Assembly: GCA_949825065.1 (NCBI GenBank)
Contig: OX463854.1
Span: 13,181,112 to 13,245,111, forward strand
Source: Odontocerum albicorne
Lineage: Eukaryota; Arthropoda; Insecta; Trichoptera; Odontoceridae
DNA: 64,000 nt
Direction of reading: 5' to 3'
Each line of letters opens with the position of its first letter. Position 1 is the stretch's first letter. The notes under the pieces are model-generated. The model was not told the DNA's origin. It searched no databases and was given only the letters and a program-made list of their open reading frames with translations. Shown here in pieces: positions 32,340 to 43,614 of this stretch. The position numbers and the translations under genes are program-made.

Positions 32340-33070
32340 ACCGTAACTATAGCGGATGGCAAAATCTCTGGTCTCCGATTTTCTATCAACGATTATAAAC
32401 AGGACTACGACATAAAAATGTTAAGAATGAAAGGCCAAGACACATCCTTGCCGGACCTCGGTGTTGGTGAGCAAATTGTCTGTAAGAGAGCCGTCGTGCG
32501 CAATTTAAGCAAGGTTGTTGGTTTACGGACGTAAAGATACTTCCTCAAAATAATGTAAAAGGGGACTGTTGCTCAATAGTTTTATCTTGCAGCCGAAGCG
32601 TTAAGATTACATCCACTTTATCTCAGTTTCGCTTTAACTTGCATCGGGAATCTGGTCACAGTGGTCCCAGAGACTGTATGAGGTAATTCACGATGAGGTA
32701 ATCACATTGTTTTTCAAATATTTTAAAGTTATAAGATTTTTTCTACGGATATCGAAGTCATTAACAAGTGGATATTGAGTTATCGACCAAATAACGTTGA
32801 TGTCAATTTCAGTGTCTCAGTTGAGTATGTAGGCGTAGTGGTTCTTCTATATTTCCTTAATCAGTTTTTTTTTTATATTTATAAGCAGAGTACTGTTCGA
32901 ATCAAGGATAGGGTTAGAGTTTTCTTTAGGTTAATTTATTTAATTCACTGAGTTTCTTAGGTAATACGAATCGGCACAGTTTTAAATCACTTGGGTTCTT
33001 TTTTAATTTTTAGCTTGTTTTTGGCCATTTAAATATTTCCGCGTAGTTTAAGTTGACTTATGTTGTAATT
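32340..33070. other. Moderately GC-enriched stretch, nothing identified
   Basis: Short peptides such as DTSLPDLGVGEQIVCKRAVV (plus, near 32445) look more complex than the AT-rich background, but no family, start or splice site could be assigned. It may be the decayed 5' part of the plus-strand LINE at 33.5 kb. Confidence 0.25.
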
Positions 33071-33077
33071 AGTGATA

Positions 33078-33112
33078 GTTTGTTGGCATAGAGTCTATAC
33101 CAACAAACTGTG
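33078..33112. other. Perfect 10 bp stem hairpin
   Basis: agtttgttgg and ccaacaaact flank a 13-base loop whose inner atag/ctat can extend the stem. It is isolated, with no terminator or processing context visible. Confidence 0.5.
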
Positions 33113-33114
33113 AG

Positions 33115-33475
33115 AGGTTCTATTGTCCACTTTTTTCTCAGAGTCATACCTCCTAGTTTTTTTGTAATTCCAATTATCGATACACAATAATTTGTATTCG
33201 AATTCCAGCCCTTATTTTTTATCGATAAGGTTTTGACATTGATGATGCCCGCAACAGGGGGTTAGTTTGATTTTATCGTTGTGCTGAGTTGTTGTCATAA
33301 CTCTTTGTCTTATAGTTCTAATGCGTGTTAACTGTGCTACTTCTGCAGTATTGGAGGAATTTCGATTACATAGATAATTTTATTTTGGATATCATCAATC
33401 TATGATCCATTCACAAATCATTCCTACCATCTATTTGGTGATTGTCACATTTTCGAATTAATCTCTTATAACTAT
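33115..33475. other. AT-rich stretch before LINE fragment
   Basis: Probably includes decayed RT sequence, but no YADD box could be read. Confidence 0.3.
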
Positions 33476-33479
33476 ATTG

Positions 33480-33700
33480 ATAAAAATCTTAGGAGTGTTA
33501 AAAAATAACCCTCTCACATGGCGAGGCCTGATAAATGAGGTAAATCTAAGGACCTTCTTCAGCCTTCGTTTTCTTAAAGTTTTGTAAAGGTTTCTGCCGA
33601 CTAAAATCAAATTTTTTCTCGTGCAATCTCTGCTCTTTCCAATTAAGGACTATACGGACATCTGTTATTTTGAGGAATGTGAGTTTCAAGTACCGAAGGT
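33480..33700 (+). pseudogene. LINE reverse transcriptase C-terminal fragment
   Basis: The plus frame reads IKILGVLKNNPLTWRGLINE, then RTFFSLRFLKVL, FLPTKIKFFLVQSLLFPIKD and YTDICYF. This matches the block LGVxxDxxLTWxxxxxxxxxR...K.xLVQSLxxPxxDYxDxCY found after the catalytic core in Jockey/CR1-type RTs. Sequence becomes unreadable after about 33700. One stop interrupts the frame. The exact clade is undecided. Confidence 0.7.
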
Positions 33701-34084
33701 ATAGTGTTCAGGTGGTTTATTTGCAATATGTTTTTTTGCGATGAATTGCTCGGATAGGTGCCCTCTCCCGGAGATCTGAATGAGAAGGGCATACCTCCAG
33801 ATGACAATTTTATTTTATATGAATGATCTATCCCTATTGTAGGGCTGCGTAAAATTCTGTTGGGTTGATTACGCTCCCGGTCCAACTTAGATTGCAACTC
33901 TTCAGTGGATATATTGTGGCACAGAATGATTATGACAACAATGTCATCCAGAGAGTTTGATATAACCTGGAAGAAGCCATTTCATGTACATTATGTATGG
34001 AAGCTGTGGACTACCAGCTATGAATATACTACCGATAATCAATTGTCAGGGTCTCGTTATTTTACTAGCAGGTGCATCACGTGC
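33701..34084. other. GC-balanced stretch, nothing identified
   Basis: Open frames occur on both strands (33897-33643 minus, 33905-34102 plus) without motifs. It may be the rest of the LINE 3' region. Confidence 0.3.
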
Positions 34085-34142
34085 CGTTTAGGTAGAATTT
34101 GAACTGATAGGATGGTGCTGTAACCCATTAAACCACCTAATT
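34085..34142 (-). mobile_element. tRNA-like SINE head
   Basis: On the minus strand aggtggtttaatgggttaca (A box) and atcagttcaaattctacc (B box) lie at tRNA spacing. The plus frame ends just inside it. No tail was identified. Confidence 0.45.
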
Positions 34143-34317
34143 CGTATACCCATATTGTAAAAAATAATATTCTTTTTATTTATTATAAATAATCAATTCA
34201 CTTAGAATTTTGTTCATTCACATTAAATTTTAAAATACAAACACTAGCTGAAAGGAAAGCGATACAACGTATATCAAAAATTAATCTATTCTTTGCCCCG
34301 TGTTCTTTGCTAAAATT

Positions 34318-34366
34318 TATGATGTCTACGTCGTAAATTTTTGGAATGTAGACATCGTAAATTCCT
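34318..34366. other. Short inverted and direct repeat
   Basis: gatgtctac and gtagacatc form a 9 bp stem, and each is followed by (g/a)tcgtaaatt as a direct repeat. Confidence 0.45.
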
Positions 34367-34369
34367 CTA

Positions 34370-36655
34370 AGAAAACAAGCAATTTCCTACATAGATGTCA
34401 ATTTTCCAGATGTTCTCAAATAGTTGTTCATATAATCCTGAAATCTTGAAAATTATACATTTGGAGTCAGTAATATTTGGATATGTATGTGGCAAAAATG
34501 TGTCTCCATCGAAAAGTCTTATATTCTTTTTTTCTGCCTTCCCTAAAAGGAAATTTGCGAGATGGTACTATGTTTGTAAGAAAATACTCAATTTTACATA
34601 TGTTCCCTCACCCCCATAGAGTAAATACAATCATCATTAAAGAATAATATTAAATTTGACTTTTTAAATAAAAACTAAGACAATTATTTTTCAAAAGTTA
34701 TCATATAAAAATTAATATGTATTACTTTTACGAATTGATAATTTCTTGTTTTATACAACCAATATATTTGTGCTAATAACAAATTTTCTTTCAAATATAA
34801 ATATTAACTTTCCTTATAAAATAAAATTAAATACATGCAGAAAAACACTCCTTTGAAATACATAGTATTTGATGAATAAAATGGCATACAAAAAATGTTC
34901 CAAAATTCTCTGAAAATAAATTTAATAAAACCTTATATGTTGAAAACAAACCTTCATTTTATGAGCAAAAAAGTTAAGTTCTACTTCTAGTTTTATTTTC
35001 TCATCTAAAATTGAAATTAAACTAAAAATGTTAATTTGATTTTTCTGCGCATTAGACTTTTTATTTATAGAGATTATTTCCGTTTTAATCCCACAACTGC
35101 GACGCATATATAATATATACTGTTAGATTAAATTCACATTTGGGCTTTTTTTTGAGCCTCATATTTCTTCTTTTTCCGGAAAGACGTTTTTTTTTATTTA
35201 TTTTATTTAAAGAGAGACAATAAAGCGGAAAAAATATGAGATCCATCACGGATGTCATGCAGAGGAGCTTGTGAATAAACAGTGTTAATCAAGTTATTTC
35301 CTTTATTATGTTCAGTCTTACTGTTCCTGCGTTTTCTTATTTATCTTTGCTGTTTCCTTATCGGGGTAGGCCCAGACGGCGAATTGGCGGTTTCTAATCA
35401 AGGGGTAGAATGTAATATACTCTCATGTCTCTGGTAAACTTAAAAGTGCTCAAGTCAAAAAGGTTGACATATATATTTTCTATTATAAGAAAAGGTATCG
35501 TAGTTTGACAGAATAATCTTAACATATTATGAACACCAAACTAAATAGATGAAGGCTATCATTTTACTAATTTCTCCGTTTCACTTCAGAATTGTTAATA
35601 ATTTCATTTATCCATGAATTCAATGACAAAAAACTTAGCCGAAATTGAGTTGAATTTAATAAAGCTTTAAGAAAATAAAATGATTTTATTTTTTATAAGG
35701 TAATTAAATTCTTGACCAAAAAAAATTACCAAAGCTAATAACAAATACTTTTTTTAAGGTTCGGGTATGCCTGTTAATTTTAAGTACAATAGTAGTGTGT
35801 AATCCTCACGACCAATTTTCCCTTGATTCTTTAGGATCTTTTAAGTATTTAAAAAAAAGTCTTGTTTTTTATAGAATAAAATTAAAAATAAGTCATATTT
35901 TTCATAACGAGAAATGTTTCTTTTAAAAAAATATTATTTTCTTAAAAATTGTTTATAAATTTAAATTTCCTATGCCGAATAATTTTTTTCTCCGTATAAA
36001 TACTTAAATAAATATACGCGATATGTTCCATGTAGAAAAAATCAATCAAATATTTGAGAATTTTTTGAGTGTATTCTGAAATATCTAGAAAAGAGAAAAG
36101 TATACATATTAAATATTTATATACTCGTATATAAAAACAACTGTTTTAAATTTAGAATAAGAAGATTCCAGGTTTGGGCCAAATTTGTCGATTGGGAATC
36201 AGGAATTTGGCGAAAATATCTATTAATGTTAACTGATTTGCATATTTTCTCCTTTCCTCTCCAAGCTGTTTATAATATTTAATATGCATACAATTTTATT
36301 CATTTTTAGATTTTTTTTATCTTTTCTTATCGAGATAATTTTCAATATGAATTTTTATATAATTTACAAAATGTCAAAAAGCGTCGACTAATTTTGTTAG
36401 TTTGTCAAGAAATTATTTTCATGTCTTCCGTATGGCTTGTGGGTGGATCTTGGTCCATTTCGCACAAATCTTCATGTGAATTCTAAGTTAATGTTTTTTC
36501 CGTTAATATTTTTATAGTTTTTTTTTCAATTCCATTGTAATGAGATTCTTTTTTAAGAGGGTTCGTAAAGTGACGAATAGATTTACAATTATACCTCGGA
36601 GCTATATTTTTTAACATATCCGCATGAAAAATTCTATAACGAAAAGTAGAGGAAC
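34370..36655. other. Very AT-rich intergenic stretch
   Basis: No gene or element recognised. An inverted pair (ctcatatttcttctttttcc near 35157 and cggaaaaaatatgag near 35227) may form a loose hairpin. ttatcggggtaggcccagac near 35358 faintly recalls the LINE 3' UTR at 57430. Confidence 0.4.
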
Positions 36656-36658
36656 ATG

Positions 36659-36870
36659 CTATAAAATATTATCGAAATATAAAATATAAAAATGTAATAA
36701 ATCATGATCCTCTTTTACTTTGCACACCATGCGAAATAACGCCTCAATCCCTCTACAACAATAATCAGTGTAGTATTTTAAAAGACTAAATTGCCCTCTC
36801 ACACTATTCACACCGGGCCGCCACTGGCTTAGCCATAATTCACAGCCCCCTAGGCGCACCTTCCGTATGC
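36659..36870 (-). mobile_element. hAT-like terminus and GC-enriched flank
   Basis: The minus strand contains CAGTGGCGGCCCGGTG (from 36826 downward). CAGTGGCGG starts are common in one group of hAT elements. It is preceded by gtgcgcctagggggctgtga. The partner terminus was not found, and the minus-strand 66-codon frame here has no recognised domain. Confidence 0.3.
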
Positions 36871-36874
36871 AATT

Positions 36875-37435
36875 TAAATGTCAAAACGCCTTGAATAATG
36901 AGCATATTATATCGTCCCCTCTTTCCTCTCTCTCGTATCTTCATTCCGAATATTATACTCTTTTCTTCGCTGGTTTATTTCTTCTTTCTTAAGAAATCTC
37001 CGCTTCATTGTGGTAATGTCTAATTTTTTTTTCACAAAAATAAACAAATAAGTTTAATTTCACTCAAAATCTCAGTATGAAATTATGAAAGAAAAAGAAT
37101 TGAAACATTTCTTTGAAACCATGATAAAACATTTTACTTTATAAAAAATCTTTTATTGATGGAATGAATAAAATCGCTCTTAGATACTTAGAGCGATGAA
37201 TTCTGTTAATATTTATATTAAATTTACCTGTCGGTTAATTTAAAGGCAATTGTAATTGAAATATTGAAAAAAGGAAATACAAAAAAATAGAGATATAGAA
37301 GGAACAGAGTGAAATAGTTAGATCTAAATGAATAAGTGAAGAAAATTTGGGACATTTAGTACATCTTCTCTATCTATCTGAACTGAAAAATAGCCTAACG
37401 TTATGTACTGTATTGTATATTCGTTTATTGAGTAT
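36875..37435. other. AT-rich stretch
   Basis: Nothing recognised. Confidence 0.5.
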
Positions 37436-37439
37436 AACT

Positions 37440-37610
37440 TTGCGAGCTTATTAACATGTGCCAATCTTTTCTTATCGACCAGATATGTGTAAGAGACCTT
37501 AAGTGAAAACCAGATTTGAACCTATTTCAAAAGTAATCTTGACTCCAACGGGAAGTAAACCAGCAACTTCCGGCAGATGTATGGTATGTACATGCATCTA
37601 AATCTCGTAA
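37440..37610 (-). mobile_element. tRNA-derived SINE, decayed
   Basis: On the plus strand, tail complement (cgagcttattaacatgtgcc), body (agtgaaaaccagatttgaac) and damaged B box (tccaacgggaagtaaaccag) occur in reverse order to the copy at 7308, so it lies on the minus strand. Confidence 0.6.
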
Positions 37611-37989
37611 ATTGATGTAAGAAACTTATTTAAAATTAGAAGATCTGTTGCAATATATTAATGTCCGTATAAATTGAGATATAGAACTTATATAAATATC
37701 GAATAAAGCTACAAATAAGTGCGTAAAATGAAACTTTTAATCAAATAAAAATCAAGTAAAGGTACAAAATAAAAATGTTTATTTATTGGTAAAAACATTA
37801 TTTTGCAATATATTGTTTTTTTTTTATGTAGTGAAATTAAGGGAAATTGCATTATGTATTAATTTATTATGTTACTAGTCTGCCGTTTCGCTTACTTTAA
37901 CTTCGATGACGATCAAAGTGATTGTGGCGAGTGCACAGTATCCCAATTTAAATAATGTACTAATATTTTTCTATAAAAAAATATAAAAT

Positions 37990-38050
37990 AATTGTATGGT
38001 TGATTGAAAGATATTATCACATGATAATAAATACTGCTTAATTAAGTATT
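37990..38050 (+). mobile_element. SINE tail fragment
   Basis: ggttgattgaaagatattat, then cacatgataataaatactgc, is a diverged copy of the SINE tail. Confidence 0.45.
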
Positions 38051-38054
38051 AAAT

Positions 38055-38870
38055 TTAAACATACTTTGAGTAAATGAATGTTTTGGATATTTCTCTATTT
38101 AGAAAATATCTCATTTTTGTGAAATACCCTTGTCATGAAAAATGTTGCAATATAAACTTTTTGGTTCACTGGAGGTCTTAAAACGTAGGCCAAAGAATTA
38201 TTCGTCATTTCTCTACGTGACAAGTGCTGTTATTAAATGAGCGTATTTTTGCTATACCAAGGGTCAAAACATCCCCAGTTGTGGATTTTTATGTACAAAA
38301 ATAACGCTGTTATATAATAAATCCGAATGTGTTCGTTCCTTTTTACACAACCGGCGTAGTTTAGTCGAGAATAAAATTTTATTTTACGACGGGTTCTTGG
38401 TTTATATATTACACTTTTACGCAAGATGTCAAGCCTCGAGGAGAATGGTGTCGTCCCATTGGCCTTCTGGGAAAATAAAGATATCAATTTGATTTTTTTA
38501 TTTTTTTGAAAGGAGAACAATGTTGTCTTTTATTCATAAAATTGATTTTGTGAAATATTATTACTAACTATGCAATCAACTTTCAGCTAAGTGGTTTACA
38601 CAAAAATGTTCACCTAATCGAACAATGTGACATGCTTAAAAGTTAAAAAATGCCTAAGTAAAGCAAAACAGACATATATTTTTAAGCCTAATTATTCAAA
38701 TGAAAATGAGTTATGAATAAGACTAGTGATATAACGCTTTTACCTGCTGAATTATTTAAATTTATTATTTATTTCATCACGCTTAAGTAAACACATGAAA
38801 GTGTTGAAATCAATTTAAAAAATTAAAAGCTTCCTCAAGAATTCTTCCTATGGATGTTGTAATGTATTGT
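38055..38870. other. AT-rich stretch
   Basis: The minus frame 38520-38233 (95 codons) is K/R/I-rich with no motif. Nothing else recognised. Confidence 0.4.
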
Positions 38871-38874
38871 ATAA

Positions 38875-39075
38875 CACTTTCGTTGTATATAGTACAACCT
38901 GGTTGGCTTATTGCAATGTGGAAATAACTTACAACCAACCAGAAAAATGTTAAGGAGGCCTTAAGTAAAATCCAGACTAGTATCCTTTTTAAAAAAAATC
39001 TGGGTTCCAACGGGAATTAAACCAGCAATCTCCGAGTCGGAAGATAAGCATCTTACCACGGTTATATGCATGACC
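38875..39075 (-). mobile_element. tRNA-derived SINE
   Basis: acctggttggcttattgcaa, accaaccagaaaaatgttaa, agtaaaatccagactagtat, a T-to-A junction, ttccaacgggaattaaacca and aagataagcatcttaccacg are the reverse complement, in order, of the tail, body, B box and A box of the 7308 copy. Confidence 0.7.
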
Positions 39076-39129
39076 GTGTAAATCTTAGTAAGTTAATAAA
39101 ACCTTAAAGTAAATATAACAAAAATATAA

Positions 39130-39370
39130 CAAAAATTAAATAAAAAAAGCGCTGTGAGTCATTTTCCTTTTCCCGTGATGTCGTACCATATATCCGTCGT
39201 CACCACTATTCTTTTTTCACTTTAGTGTGTCGCCACCGGAGAAGGAGTCCCTTTGGTCAGTTACTCCTTCGTCACTGTGACGTCGCGCATAAAAGAAGAA
39301 GATTTCGATCTTCTCGGAGACTTATTTTGTCGCCCATAACAGCGTGGGTGGAATCGAACTGAAGATGAAT
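39130..39370 (-). mobile_element. Structured GC-rich SINE-like block
   Basis: The minus strand has a B-box-like cagttcgattccaccc near 39361, then a GC-enriched body with two clean hairpins: agaagat/atcttct with a TTCG loop (about 39296-39313) and gaaggagt/actccttc (about 39238-39268). A convincing A box is not seen. It abuts the SINE at 38875-39075. This could be a SINE of a third family or another small RNA-derived retroposon. Confidence 0.35.
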
Positions 39371-39812
39371 AAAAAAGTAAGCCAAAATTACATTTGCTGC
39401 GATATTTTCCCCAAACATTTTTGACAATGGATATATATTTTTAGTTTAGCTTTTATTCCTATTATATTTTGAATTTCGCGTCATTTATACGATTCTTGCT
39501 ATTTTTGACGTTCAGTAGCATGAAATCCAATATATTTTAGATTTAATTTGAATTGTTTTATGTCAATGAGATGCTTCATTATTTTAATTCATAACATTTA
39601 TAAAACTTTGTTAATAGAAGTTAACTGTATTTTTTGTAGTGTTTTCACATTTCTATAATTTTTATTGGTTACAAACACGAATTATAAATTTTATTCTAAA
39701 ATAACGTTATATTTTTTTATAGTGTTCCGCGCGTGAGGATATTTTGTGATTATTTTACTTTATAATGAAAGCCTTCATTTGAGGTTTTATAAGCCATTAG
39801 ATTCTGTTCCTA

Positions 39813-40028
39813 GTCTTGGTAAAGTACGATCAGGAAATTGATGGGATACCTGATATCCTACCAGGTAATATCAGTTACTCTAAGAAGCAATATTATTGGA
39901 AAGCCTTAAAGATAAATTGCTGCCAAGTTAAGGACTACCAGTGTAATCATTTTGAAGGAGCAGATGGGATACACTCGAACATTGCCATCTCTTATATTAG
40001 ACTTCACTATGAATGTGTGGAGACATGA
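39813..40028 (+). CDS. Possible 3'-terminal exon, unknown product
   Basis: A frame of about 71 codons follows an acceptor-like tract (attctgttcctag, AG at 39811-39812) and ends at TGA. AATAAA lies near 40088, a plausible polyadenylation signal. The peptide includes DQEIDGIPDILPGNI, KALKINCCQVKDYQCNHFEG and NIAISYIRLHYECVE. Four Cys (a CC pair plus two) and balanced composition suggest an extracellular domain end, but I do not recognise it. No ATG begins the frame; upstream exons were not found in the AT-rich DNA to the left. Confidence 0.35.
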   Translation, partial: VLVKYDQEIDGIPDILPGNISYSKKQYYWKALKINCCQVKDYQCNHFEGADGIHSNIAISYIRLHYECVET

Positions 40029-40094
40029 TTATTTTAGATTTTTGAAGTATTTTTTGGGTACTTTTTAAATGTTTATTTATATATTTTAATAAAA

Positions 40095-40295
40095 AAGGTA
40101 ACTTGTGTGCGACATATACAATGGCAATGTATAAGACAATGAAAATGGAAATAATCTAAGGGAAAAAAATAGACCAGATTTAAAAAAAGTAAAATGCGTT
40201 TTTTTGCTTGTGATGGCCATATGTTTCGGTCAACAGTGAAACGTACGAAAGGTAGGAAGATTTAAAAATTAAAAAAAACGTTTTAGAGAAAAAAT
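40095..40295. other. AT-rich spacer
   Basis: Nothing recognised. Confidence 0.4.
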
Positions 40296-40299
40296 AGAA

Positions 40300-42545
40300 A
40301 TGCACGATTATATTGGTAGGAGACTTGAATGCATGGTTTTGGTGTCAAAAAAGATGGGTTTGAATTGGTGCTAGGCAAATTTGGTGATAGACGAAAGAGT
40401 AGCAATGATCTTTTGGTGTCAAATACGATTTTTTATCACAAAATAAATCATATGTATAAGTGAGAAACAGGAAATAAATTATCGTTAATTGACTATGTTT
40501 GCATATATTCTTCACTATAGAAGAAAATTCTAGAGACAAGAGTGTTTAGAGGAGCAAATATCGGCCCAGGTCATTATAAAGTAGTGAACATATTAAATAT
40601 TTCATTCCATGAAAGGAAAAAAAAGAGCATGGATAATATTTGTCGAAGCAAGAAATAAAAAAGTGATGAATAAATGAAAAGAAATAAACAGTACAAAGAA
40701 TGAAAAAGGAGAAACTTAAAGATGAAGAAGACAGAAAGTTGAATATGAATGTGGGGGATACATAATAATATTTTGGAAAGATGTTAGTAAAATGTGAAGA
40801 TAATATGATGCGCGTGGTATGAGTGAAATCAAAGATTAGATTGAATGGTTTTGTCAGAAAAAGGAAGGGTGTGTAGGAGAGAGAAAGATTGTTTTCAAGA
40901 ATTGTGTACAAGTGTTGATACTAGTAGAAATAATACTGAATGAGATCAGTTTACAAAAAGAACGAATGACCATGAAAGACATGAAAAAAGAAAAAAAACG
41001 TGAGGTTGTGGTGAGTGAGTACAGCTTTGATTGTGTATGGGGGTGAACAAATGACCGAGTGGTTTAGACAGATTTTTGATAAATGTTAGGAACTTGACTA
41101 CACGCCGAATGACTGGAAAAGTGCAGTGTTAGTTCTATTACATAAAAATAAGGGTGCTAGAATGGTGTGTGGAAATTACAGAGCCATTAGTTTGCTGAGT
41201 AGTAAGTAAACTGTATAGTGAGAGTGAGAAAAAAGACTGAAAATAAAGTGTGGGATGCTCAGGGTACCTTTTCAAGTGGAAGAGTGTGCGTGGATCAGAT
41301 TTTGTCTTAGCGTATACTTGTGGACAAATGTATGGTAAAAAATAAAAAAGTGTTTTATACGTTTGTGAAATTGGAAAAAAAAAACATATGACAGCGTAAT
41401 ACGGGACAAGCTATAGAACATATTGAATAAACATGTTGTTGAATGTAAACAAATACGTGCTATAACGTCATTATACATAGAAAGTTGAGCATATATTAGA
41501 GTGAGTGCTACCTTAACTGAAAGGTTTAATATTTGGATAGGGGTAAATCAAGGATGCGTTTTATTATATGATGTTTAATTTTTTATATAGATTTGTGAAG
41601 GAACTACAGATGTCAATTACTGGAATTTGTTGTTGAATCAGAACATATACGGATTACTGTGTATGGATGACATGGTAGTTTTAGCGAAAAGAGAATATAA
41701 ATTGCAAAGTTTGATTTGTAAATTGTATGAGAGATTTGAAGGGAAAATCTGAAAAGAAATCTTGCAAAAATTCTATGTAATGGTGATTAAAAAGTTGGAA
41801 AGGAAAAGTAAATGCAACGCATGGGAGAATAATGAAAGATTACAGCAAGTTGCGGAAATCTGCTATTTAGTCAGTATTTTATCGCATGATGGAAGAATTA
41901 ATCGAATCGAAGATATATCGAACGGCATGTAGCATTAAATAAACAAAGTCAATAGACCACTTGAACCTTAACATATAATTTAACTGGAAAGTATTAAAAT
42001 ATGCTAAGACGACAGTCCACAGAAGTATTTTGGTACCATCTTTGGTGTATGAGAGTGAAACGTGAACGTGAACAAAGACTGCGTTGAGTCAAATAAATTC
42101 TGTAAAAATACGTGAATGAAGAAGAATATGTCAAGTTACAGCGTATGCCAGAATAAGAAATGAGGGGATAAGGAATGAACGTGAACTTAAGGCTGATGTG
42201 TTAAGTAAGATGAAGAAGAACACGCTAAGATGCTTGGGGCATGTGAAACAAATTAATGAAGAAAGATTAACAAAACTGATATATAGTACAAATACGAATG
42301 AAATATGTATGAGAAGAGGACCAAGGAAAGTATGGTTAGATCAAGTGAGTGATTGTATGATAGAAGGAAACTTAGAAAGTCAGAGAAATCGTAGAAGTTG
42401 TATGATAAGGTGTATAGATGTAGGAGAGGCAATGTTTGTGTATTGAGATATGAAAGTCTGACGTTCTGTACCCTCGGCCCTCCCCCGACAAGGAAATTGC
42501 GTAATGGTTTGAACATATCTACAATAGTTAACGAGGAAAACAATC
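40300..42545 (+). pseudogene. Long decayed LINE: endonuclease and reverse transcriptase
   Basis: ILVGDLNAW (about 40310) is the AP-endonuclease GDxNA block. RT motifs follow: TPNDWKSAVLVLLHKNKGAR and CGNYRAISLLSS (41100-41200), AQGTFSSGRVCVDQIL (41258 on), VFYTFVKLEKKTYDSVIRDK (family DLEKAYD, its Asp lost), then WIGVNQGCVLL and MDDMVVLA (YADD box with Tyr lost, 41663). Near 42100-42440 come EGIRNERELKADVLSKMKKN, LRCLGHVKQINEERLTKLIY, RRGPRKVWLDQV and the C-terminal CMIRCIDVGEAMFVY. About 2.2 kb survives, longer than any other LINE here, with dozens of stops and frameshifts. The C-terminal block is the type seen at 1791, 19668, 44940 and 57385. Confidence 0.85.
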
Positions 42546-42549
42546 ATCG

Positions 42550-43125
42550 AATTTATTAATAAGCGGTTTTGCTCATCCGGAAGAATATAATTTTGCTAAA
42601 TATATTTTCTGAAATATATTCTTTATTGTGATCTGTAGAATTCCTATTGACATATGTGTATGTTGTATCATATTCCGTTGAGTTCTGTCTATTAGTGTGA
42701 AACAAAACGATATTGTAGCTATGAGGCAATGAACATAAATCAACATTCTTGATCTTAATTTATTCAATGTTTTTGCTTATCTTCATATCCAGGAACAAGA
42801 TACTCATATTACTAAAAAAATAATTTATATATCATAAGAAATTTCAATGAAAGAGTATTTATCCACATTTGTAAGAAAAATATTTAATGAACACGTGCTT
42901 CTTAATAACAATTTATGCTAGACTTTGATAGAAATAAACATATTTTTGGTAAGTTTTTAACTTTTTCTTGTAGAGCCGTTTAGTGCTGAAAACGCCTGTA
43001 GGCTTTCATATCAACTTTTGTTGGGTGCTCAAAATGACCGATGCTCTTCTTTTCTGTCTTTTTGGATGGATACAAATATAAGTGGGCACTGAGTAACCTA
43101 ATGGTACTGATACGATTTATAGAGA
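42550..43125. other. AT-rich stretch
   Basis: Nothing recognised. Confidence 0.5.
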
Positions 43126-43129
43126 TTTT

Positions 43130-43610
43130 TCAGTTTTTGTTATTTTTAATATTTTGTTTAACATGGTATTTTTTTAGCAATGCCGTAATTTTATTAAACA
43201 GCCAATGAACGTGTTAATTGAATATTTTTTATGGCGAAAATACCATATAAGAGAAAATTATTTAATGAAATACCTGATAGGTTAGCATACAGTTTCTAAC
43301 TTATTTAATATTTACCCTTAAATAAATAAAATAATATTTTCCAACAAAAAAATAAAGGGATATAACACATGACAATGAGCTATCAAGTTTTTGTTTTTTT
43401 TTCAAATATTTTTACATGCATACTTTTTTGAGCATTGTCGTAATTTTATTTAACAAATGAATGTATTCATTGAATAAAAACGTTTACTCGAAAATATCAA
43501 GTGAGCGCAATTTATTGAATGAAGTACCTAACAATTATTATAATCATATAATTTCCTATATTATTTTTATTTAACCCTTAAATAAATAAAAGCATTTTTT
43601 TTAAATCACT
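43130..43610. repeat. Diverged tandem duplication, period about 255 bp
   Basis: cgtaattttattaaac (43186) and cgtaattttatttaac (43439), then acccttaaataaataaaa (43314 and 43576), recur with intervening similar words (aatgaacgtg/aatgaatgta, gaaaataccatataag/gaaaatatcaagtgag). Spacing varies between 253 and 262 bases. Confidence 0.6.
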
Positions 43611-43614
43611 GTCA

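Noticed and set aside
33643..33897. Minus-strand 84-codon frame
   Set aside because: Lies over the 3' part of a plus-strand LINE; no motif of its own.
40546..42543. Minus-strand frames opposite the 40-42 kb LINE
   Set aside because: S/F/L/Y-rich antisense of a decayed LINE coding strand.
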